Source: Nitrososphaerales archaeon TH5893 (GTDB lineage: Archaea; Thermoproteota; Nitrososphaeria; Nitrososphaerales; Nitrososphaeraceae). Taken from it: 9,873 nt of DNA. The notes beneath the pieces are model-generated. The model was given only the letters and a program-made list of their open reading frames with translations. It did not search any database and had not been told where the DNA came from. The position numbers and the translations under genes were made by a program. Positions 6,065 to 9,873 of the stretch are shown in pieces. The stretch lies in the NCBI GenBank assembly GCA_014523685.1, contig JAATVT010000217.1:1-9873 (forward strand). The letters run 5' to 3'. Numbering within the stretch: the stretch's first letter is position 1; each line of letters opens with the position of its first letter.

Positions 6065-6183
6065 CAAAATAATGATAGCAGCCACAATAACAAAATCAAA
6101 CCTAATGGCTATATCGCGAAATTAAGCTTGCTGACATGCAAAACAAATCTGTGGTCATAATGATACATCTAATCCCTCTATTG
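6065..6183. other. No gene recognised between the two broken genes
   Basis: AT-rich with stops in all frames. AAAATCAAACCTAATGG at 6092-6108 recurs with one mismatch at 6374-6390, in the first codons of the secreted protein gene; this may be a trace of shared origin or chance. Confidence 0.3.
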
Positions 6184-6314
6184 TTAATTGATCAACTTTT
6201 TACCTAGTACACCTAGGCTGGGCTTGATGGGGCATCGAGCAAACTTCACTTCAGGTAGGAGCCATTCTGACATGGTGGAGTTTTGGTTCCTTTCTTTGGA
6301 AACAACTTTTGCAA
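6184..6314 (-). pseudogene. Second HxlR-family regulator, truncated and frameshifted
   Basis: On the minus strand, the frame from ATG 6273 reads MSEWLLPEVKFARCPIKPSL then GVLGKKLIN and TAA at 6184-6186. LPEVKFARCPIKPSLGVLGKK matches residues 21-41 of the intact HxlR protein at 15 of 21 positions, including the conserved Cys and the N-terminus of the winged-helix domain. The TTG at 6314 sits at the same place relative to module B as the TTG start of the intact gene relative to module D. From that TTG to the aligned Leu/Trp codon there are 56 bases against 60 in the intact gene, so at least one frameshift has occurred. Past GKK the HTH is lost. It is a decayed duplicate of the regulator, divergent from module B. 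Confidence 0.72.
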
Positions 6315-6368
6315 CTATACTATTGATCCCTTACTAATTTATTAACTATACTTAGTATAGTAAAATTG
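6313..6368 (+). promoter_or_regulatory. HxlR-island promoter-operator module, copy B (drives secreted protein)
   Basis: 56 bp on the plus strand ending directly before ATG 6369. The palindrome is the longest of the four, ACTATACTTAGTATAGT (17 bp, 6345-6361, centre 6353), again 16 bases before the start codon. TTGATCCCTTACTAATTTAT at 6323-6342 is identical to copy A, with the TATA-like AATTTAT about 29 bases from the ATG. Confidence 0.75.
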
Positions 6369-7118
6369 ATGATAAAATCAAACCTAACGGAAATGCTCCT
6401 GCATCCACGAACGCTGTCTGCTGATGCAAAGCCTTGGAAACTTGTCGCAAGCGCGACGATAATAATACTATTCGCTGCAGCTATACCCAGCTCTGCACAG
6501 GGCCAGACGCAGTATCCGCCGCTCAGCGAGTACATGATGCCGCAGGACGCTGAGATTGCGTTGGCGAGAAGCGCTGCTCCTTCCAATGTCTCGGACCGCG
6601 CCACTATCAAGGTATTCTCTGAGTCCGGGTTTGAAGTCGCGATCGAAGGTGATAACGGCTTCGTATGCATGGTCATGCGTGGGTGGTCTGCTCCAACATA
6701 TACCCCCGAGGCATTCCTTGACTTCGTCTACTATTCACCACTCCGTGCGCCAATCTGCTTTAACCCGGTAGCGGCAGAGACCATGATGCCATATTACGAG
6801 CTGCGCCACGAGCTAGGATTGCAGGGAAAGAACCCGGATGAGATCGCCGAAAGTATAGAAGCGGCAGACACCAAAGGCGATTTGCCGATACAGACGGTGT
6901 CATTCGCCTACATGTGGTCCGCTGACCAGGATCTCGGGCCGGGGATTGGTCATTGGCACCCGCACATGATGGTCTTCACTCCGTACTACGAAAACTCAAT
7001 GCTCGGCGGCAATGAGTTCGGTGGTATGCTGCCTTTCGTGTCAGACGATGCCGGCACCCAGTTTACAGTGACCGTAATCCCTGTGGACGACGAGTTGGCT
7101 CGAAGTGCGGAGGGGTAA
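6369..7118 (+). CDS. Secreted protein of unknown function with GHWHPHMM motif, likely bacterial origin
   Basis: A 249-residue exported protein. A signal peptide spans about 23-45 (WKLVASATIIILFAAAIPSSAQGQ), preceded by an odd 22-residue extension. The mature part has ARSAAPSNVSDRATIKV (66-82), NGFVCMVMRGW (96-106), RAPICFNP (126-133), GHWHPHMMVFTPYY (194-207) and TQFTVTVIPVDD (230-241). Cys100 and Cys130 could form a disulfide, and His195, His197 and His199-type positions could bind metal. I recall similar uncharacterised secreted proteins in Proteobacteria; no function is known to me. From about codon 12 the gene is much richer in G and C than its surroundings, so it was probably acquired, while its promoter is the local AT-rich module B. 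ATG 6369 is preferred over TTG 6366 because of the fixed 16-base operator spacing. Confidence 0.85.
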   Translation: MIKSNLTEMLLHPRTLSADAKPWKLVASATIIILFAAAIPSSAQGQTQYPPLSEYMMPQDAEIALARSAAPSNVSDRATIKVFSESGFEVAIEGDNGFVCMVMRGWSAPTYTPEAFLDFVYYSPLRAPICFNPVAAETMMPYYELRHELGLQGKNPDEIAESIEAADTKGDLPIQTVSFAYMWSADQDLGPGIGHWHPHMMVFTPYYENSMLGGNEFGGMLPFVSDDAGTQFTVTVIPVDDELARSAEG

Positions 7119-7138
7119 ACTGCGCGGCGCCCACAGCC

Positions 7139-7157
7139 ATTTTCTTTCCTTTTTTTT
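7139..7157 (+). terminator. T-rich terminator after the secreted protein gene
   Basis: A long pyrimidine run (ATTTTCTTTCC followed by eight T) lies about 20 bases after the stop, the usual archaeal termination signal. Confidence 0.5.
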
Positions 7158-7301
7158 AAAAGTCCTTACTAAATCTTCACAACTAGCTTATATCTGGATT
7201 GTTTAGATATGATAAAAAATACTAATATAGCTAAAAGGAGAGGGTAAAATGATAAGAGAGACTACGATTAAATATGATTATCCGAATGTAGTTATCTGTA
7301 G

Positions 7302-7645
7302 TTATTCGTTAATGACTACCTGATCGAAGGAATTACCGTCAAGTTTCTTAAGCCTCACCATCAAGGTTTTATTATTTGACAAAATAAACTCTAAGGCTCC
7401 ACTTGCATCCGTTTTAGTCTGTTTTATGTAAGAGGGTGAATGGGCCAGAAGGAAAGCCAACTAACAAAATATTCATAGTTGGAAATTTCCATGTTTGATT
7501 GCCTGTGCTGATACCAAGTCCATAGATATGTGAATCTAAAAAGCGAAGAACTTTAGAGATACAATAATGGAAAGAAGAAAATCATTTAATTTACTGTACT
7601 AGGGTAACAACTCCTACAAAGATTATGACTACACTTGTTTTTTAA
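7302..7645 (-). pseudogene. Decayed secreted protein, fragments in several frames
   Basis: Three minus-strand pieces in different frames read like one exported protein. Near 7625-7580 is a signal-peptide-like KTSVVIIFVGVVTLVQ. Around 7560-7440 is SHIYGLGISTGNQTWKFPTM then NILLVGFPSGPF. From about 7430 to the TAA at 7302-7304 is SYIKQTKTDASGALEFILSN followed by NKTLMVRLKKLDGNSFDQVVINE. The last part has the look of a beta-sandwich (TDASGALEF...) as in carboxypeptidase-regulatory-like or Ig-like surface domains, and contains NQT and NKT sequons. Stops and at least two frame changes separate the pieces, so it is not functional as read. The family is a guess; coding character of the last 50 codons is good. 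Confidence 0.4.
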
Positions 7646-7689
7646 GTTCCCCATTTTCTAGTGTTATCCCAAATGTGTGCGAAATACGT

Positions 7690-8166
7690 TTACTGTTTAC
7701 TATAATCCCAAGTCGAGAAATACCTAGGACTAATCTCCAAGATAATTGCTTCACCCGTCTTCAGTTCGTCCCGAAGTGCGAGTGCCATCGGGTGTTCTAA
7801 ACTTCCCCAATATCTGGCCATAATCTTTTCATAGATACTAATGTTGAAGTTTACGTCTTCTAGTATTCTTGCAGTTCCTTTTCCACGTACCCCTTTATAC
7901 GGAGGATCTGGATCGTCGACACAATAGTAAACGTTCTGATTCTTTCTAAGGTTATCTGTCTTCCTTGACTCTTTTCCTGTTAGTATATAGAACTTGTAAC
8001 TTGAATGATCGTAATAGTATCCTACAGGATGAATAATTGCCTGACCATTCTCGTCTACTGTTCCAAGATGCATATTTAAAACCTTGGTCGTTAAGAAATC
8101 CTTTAACTCTTGTTCACTTAGTGGCGCGCCAAAACCTGGACTTGCGTTTAGGATCTTTAACAACAA
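7690..8166 (-). CDS. Pyridoxamine 5'-phosphate oxidase-like (split-barrel flavin-binding) protein
   Basis: A 158-residue split-barrel protein. Strands LNMHLGTVDENGQAIIHPVG (30-49) and YKFYILTGKESRKTDNLRKN (57-76) form the flavin-binding half; SRKTDNLRKN..VYYCVDD matches the segment that contacts the cofactor phosphate in PPOX-like proteins. VRGKGTARILED (93-104) and GEAIILEISPRYFSTWDY (138-155) complete the barrel. Such proteins bind FMN, F420 or haem; the activity here is unknown. No ATG occurs before residue 32, so the start must be a TTG; 8166 lies about 25 bases after TTTAAA (8188-8193), fitting a leaderless transcript. It begins immediately after the TAA of the 33-aa zinc-finger-like gene, so the two are probably also co-transcribed. 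Confidence 0.88.
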   Translation of the reverse strand: MLLKILNASPGFGAPLSEQELKDFLTTKVLNMHLGTVDENGQAIIHPVGYYYDHSSYKFYILTGKESRKTDNLRKNQNVYYCVDDPDPPYKGVRGKGTARILEDVNFNISIYEKIMARYWGSLEHPMALALRDELKTGEAIILEISPRYFSTWDYSKQ

Positions 8167-8268
8167 TTAGTATGATGTATTAAGATGTTTAAACGCTTTC
8201 ATGCACGAATTCCAGTGGAGAGTAAGGTAATTCATTTCACCGCATTTCTTACAATAAATTACGGCCAT
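8167..8268 (-). CDS. 33-aa CCHC zinc-finger-like mini-protein
   Basis: From ATG 8268 the minus strand encodes MAVIYCKKCGEMNYLTLHWN followed by SCMKAFKHLNTSY and TAA (8167-8169). Cys6-X2-Cys9-X8-His18-X3-Cys22 is a compact CCHC arrangement able to hold one zinc ion; nothing else in the peptide suggests a domain. Archaea, including Thaumarchaeota, carry many tiny zinc-finger proteins of unknown role, often nucleic-acid or protein-binding. A TATA-like TCATAAAG at 8289-8296 lies 25 bases upstream, fitting a leaderless ATG. The stop abuts the TTG of the PPOX-like gene with no gap, which suggests a two-gene operon. Confidence 0.6.
   Translation of the reverse strand: MAVIYCKKCGEMNYLTLHWNSCMKAFKHLNTSY
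8188..8193 (-). promoter_or_regulatory. Internal TATA box for the PPOX-like gene
   Basis: TTTAAA, centred about 25 bases before TTG 8166 and inside the mini-gene, could give the PPOX-like gene its own leaderless transcript. Confidence 0.35.
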
Positions 8269-8288
8269 AGAAAATTATCCAGGTTCCA

Positions 8289-8296
8289 CTTTATGA
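8289..8296 (-). promoter_or_regulatory. TATA box of the zinc-finger-like mini-gene
   Basis: TCATAAAG on the minus strand is centred about 25 bases before ATG 8268. Confidence 0.4.
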
Positions 8297-8501
8297 ATCT
8301 CATTATGAAACTAACGGAAAGTAGTAACCACTGAAATTAAATTTGTTCTCATAATACTCAGAGAATAAACGAGATATATATCAACTCCATTTTACAAATG
8401 AAAACCATAACAGAGATAGAAAAGTTGAAACAGGACGGGAGGAATTGTCGTATCTGACATTGCATATAAAATAAAATAAAATGAAACAAATTAGACGGTT
8501 A
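8297..8501. other. AT-rich intergenic stretch without a recognised gene
   Basis: It holds (TAAAA)3 at 8467-8481 and a 19-codon plus-strand frame from ATG 8398 with an AT-rich ATATATA upstream (8374-8380). The frame is too short and its TATA spacing (about 21) too tight to call. A minus-strand 64-codon frame across 8381-8575 has no family likeness and includes low-complexity sequence. Confidence 0.3.
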
Positions 8502-8528
8502 AAAAAATAGGAATTCGGTAAGAACCGA
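8502..8528 (-). terminator. Hairpin plus T-run ending the SnoaL-like transcript
   Basis: On the minus strand TCGGT-TCTT-ACCGA (8515-8528) forms a 5-bp hairpin followed by ATTCCTA and seven T (8502-8508). It lies about 75 bases after the SnoaL-like stop codon. Confidence 0.4.
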
Positions 8529-8602
8529 TTACTTGTTGACGCCTTCAGAACGTCTTTGCAGTATTGGTCCAGCAACTAACAATACTATTTTTTGACCTTC
8601 GA

Positions 8603-8974
8603 CTACTTCTGCTTGGCTCCTGCGAGGAATTGTCGTGGATCGAAGATCACCTTAATCGAACTTATTTTCCCATCATCATCGACATGATACCACACACACA
8701 CAAGTTGAGAATTCAATTCGTGGAGAATGCAGACATCGTTGCTATCTGCGAACTCCTTCTTGATGTCGAATTTGACTAACTGCCCAGTCTCGTACAGGTG
8801 TAAATTATATTTCAGGTATGGTTCAGCTCTATCAAACGAATTAACAGGCGACACGTACGATAGGTTATCCCTCAAATAGCCTCTGGCCGATTGAAAGTCT
8901 CGGCGCTCCGTAGCCTGCGTATACTCCATCACGATTTCCTTTGCACTTTTTACAGAAGATTCAATCTTTTGCAT
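8603..8974 (-). CDS. SnoaL/NTF2-like domain protein
   Basis: A 123-residue protein with the cone-shaped NTF2/SnoaL-like fold. The first helices are AKEIVMEYTQATERRDFQSARGYL (11-34, here in two parts), followed by DNLSYVSPVNSFDRAEPYLK, then strands VKFDIKKEFADSNDVCILHEL, QLVCVWYHVDDDGKISSIKVI and the end FDPRQF. Members are ring-closing or isomerising enzymes or ligand-binding proteins; nothing here fixes the substrate. It is cytosolic with no signal peptide. ATG 8974 is about 26 bases after a TATA box (8998-9002), so probably leaderless. Divergent from the two-HTH regulator, with 107 bases between start codons. Confidence 0.85.
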   Translation of the reverse strand: MQKIESSVKSAKEIVMEYTQATERRDFQSARGYLRDNLSYVSPVNSFDRAEPYLKYNLHLYETGQLVKFDIKKEFADSNDVCILHELNSQLVCVWYHVDDDGKISSIKVIFDPRQFLAGAKQK

Positions 8975-8997
8975 GGCATTCCTTCTGTAGCATTGAA

Positions 8998-9002
8998 TAT
9001 AT
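8998..9002 (-). promoter_or_regulatory. TATA box of the SnoaL-like gene
   Basis: TATAT within TCATATATTC on the minus strand is centred 26 bases before ATG 8974. Confidence 0.45.
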
Positions 9003-9035
9003 GATTAGGGGAAGGAAAACTCCCAAGATCAGACA

Positions 9036-9072
9036 TCCTTATTACTTATTCCTAGTTGTAATACAATAAGGA
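9036..9072. promoter_or_regulatory. Inverted repeat upstream of the two-HTH regulator
   Basis: TCCTTATT (9036-9043) and AATAAGGA (9065-9072) form a perfect 8-bp inverted repeat ending ten bases before ATG 9082; a shifted pair ATTCCT/AGGAAT (9048-9053, 9069-9074) overlaps it. Lrp/AsnC-type regulators often control their own genes through such sites, so this is a candidate autoregulatory operator. Confidence 0.35.
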
Positions 9073-9081
9073 ATGACATAA

Positions 9082-9873
9082 ATGGAAAGGCTCATACTTG
9101 ATAAGATTGATCTTACTATTCTCTCTACCTTAGCCAGGGATTGTAGAACATCTTATAACAGTATAGGTTCACAGATTGGTTTAACCTCAAAGAGTGTAAA
9201 GGCAAGGGTTAAGAATATGGTACGCAGTGGAGTCATAGAAAAGTTCATAGTTAGAGTTAATCCTGCAGGTTTTGGTTATAGAACTGCTCTTGTATTGGTA
9301 AAAACTAACAATGGAATAACTAAAGATGATGTCATCCAACGTGTCAAGCAATTTGGAGATCTTGCCTATCATGTGCATCATATGGGGAGAACTTCTGTGG
9401 CTGCCCTTATCATCAAGAAATCATTAAATAATAACATTATCAAGTCATTAAATGATTCCCTAACACCTGCAACTGTTATCAACATAGCTGTTAGTGAACT
9501 ATCTGTATACACAGATCTATCCGAAACGGATTTGAGAATAATAAAATGTATGCTCCTATCAGGTGCGAGAACTGAGATATCTGATATTGCAAGAGAAGTT
9601 GGCATATCTGAAAAGTCCACAACAAGACGCCTCAATAGGATGAAGGAGGGACGTTTGTTAGATTTCTCTATTCAGTGTAGTCCTGCTGCCATGATAGGGT
9701 ACATTCAATATGCTATTCCAATAGTCGTTGCGAAATCCCATTATCGCAGTGTATTAGAACGCATGTACTCAGAATTCCAGACAAATATCCTATACAGTCC
9801 TAGTGTAATCGATCCCGAAGATCGGTTGATATTCGTACTCTTTGGTGAAAATGTGTTCACAGTTGATTCCGTC
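9082..9873 (+). CDS. Lrp/AsnC-like regulator with two winged-helix domains, C-terminus cut by window edge
   Basis: The frame from ATG 9082 stays open for 264 codons to the window end, so the protein is incomplete. The first winged helix is DKIDLTILSTLARDCRTSYN with IGSQIGLTSKSVKARVKNMV (7-47) and the wing GVIEKFIVRVNPAGFGY, typical of Lrp/AsnC. A ligand-domain-like part follows (ALVLVKTNNGITKDDVIQRV; GDLAYHVHHMGRTSVAALII). A second helix-turn-helix is at about 147-195 (SETDLRIIKCMLLSGARTEI; ISDIAREVGISEKSTTRRLNRMK), followed by a second alpha/beta part. This is a duplicated Lrp-like unit in one chain, an architecture I associate with Nitrososphaeria. The ligand is unknown. The inverted repeat at 9036-9072 suggests autoregulation. 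Confidence 0.85.
   Translation, partial: MERLILDKIDLTILSTLARDCRTSYNSIGSQIGLTSKSVKARVKNMVRSGVIEKFIVRVNPAGFGYRTALVLVKTNNGITKDDVIQRVKQFGDLAYHVHHMGRTSVAALIIKKSLNNNIIKSLNDSLTPATVINIAVSELSVYTDLSETDLRIIKCMLLSGARTEISDIAREVGISEKSTTRRLNRMKEGRLLDFSIQCSPAAMIGYIQYAIPIVVAKSHYRSVLERMYSEFQTNILYSPSVIDPEDRLIFVLFGENVFTVDSV

Noticed and set aside
6320..6676. 118-codon minus-strand frame
   Set aside because: Antisense to the secreted protein gene and to module B; no domain.
7209..7323. Two tiny plus-strand frames (12 and 24 codons), the second after AAAGGAGAGGG
   Set aside because: Despite the purine-rich site, they are very short, unrecognised, and the candidate TATA box is badly spaced.
7590..7654. 22-codon minus-strand frame with CSHNLCRSC
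   Set aside because: Cysteine-rich look, but no promoter at proper spacing, and an overlapping frame gives a signal-peptide-like segment that fits the decayed secreted gene better.
8381..8575. 64-codon minus-strand frame
   Set aside because: Contains the (TAAAA)3 low-complexity run and the hairpin/T-run terminator; no family likeness.
8439..8636. GAGGAATTGTCGT present at 8439-8451 and 8624-8636
   Set aside because: A single 13-base match in a window this size is expected about once by chance; the second copy is coding sequence.
1..9873. CRISPR arrays, tRNA/rRNA genes, insertion sequences, attachment sites
   Set aside because: I saw no regular repeat-spacer pattern, cloverleaf, transposase motif or flanking terminal inverted repeats, although tRNA detection by eye is not exhaustive.

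Overview
The window looks like AT-rich archaeal DNA, most likely from an ammonia-oxidising Nitrososphaeria (Thaumarchaeota) such as a Nitrososphaera or Nitrosocosmicus relative. The reasons are TATA boxes lying 24-29 bases upstream of the start codon with almost no leader, frequent TTG starts, few Shine-Dalgarno sites, T-rich ends, and the protein types present (two-HTH Lrp/AsnC-like regulator, PPOX-fold proteins, secreted proteins). The lineage is an inference; no rRNA or tRNA gene is present to confirm it.

Layout. 1-434 (-) is a cut-off membrane-anchored protein of unknown function. 587-1907 (+) is a DJ-1/PfpI protein followed closely by an ABM-domain membrane protein. 1948-2070 (+) may be a 40-aa small gene. 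2133-2753 (+) is an AlkA-type DNA glycosylase. 2830-3972 (-) is a secreted HSL-type hydrolase, divergent from a bacterial-looking PPOX/F420-type oxidoreductase at 4014-4430 (+). 4488-7118 is an HxlR-centred island. 7302-7645 (-) holds scraps of a decayed secreted protein. 7690-8268 (-) is a PPOX-fold protein preceded directly by a 33-aa CCHC zinc-finger-like mini-protein. 8603-8974 (-) is a SnoaL/NTF2-like protein. 9082 to the window end (+) is a two-HTH regulator cut by the window.

The island is the most interesting part. A 56-bp promoter-operator module occurs four times (4857-4912 -, 5029-5084 -, 5814-5869 +, 6313-6368 +). Each copy has a TATA region, a 13-bp TATACTNAGTATA palindrome (one copy with a mismatch), and a start position exactly 16 bases after the palindrome centre. 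The palindrome contains the TACT/AGTA half-sites known for DUF24/HxlR regulators, and an intact HxlR gene (5083-5547) starts inside the edge of one module. The four modules drive a cupin (intact), an NAD(P)-binding NmrA-like stub (its start codon position reads AAG), an SDR stub (frameshifted), and a GC-rich secreted protein that looks foreign. A second, broken HxlR copy lies divergently beside the fourth module. The picture is a local regulon, probably for electrophile, quinone or oxidant stress, that spread by copying its promoter, lost two oxidoreductases and one regulator, and captured a foreign gene. Regulation by the intact HxlR is inferred, not shown.
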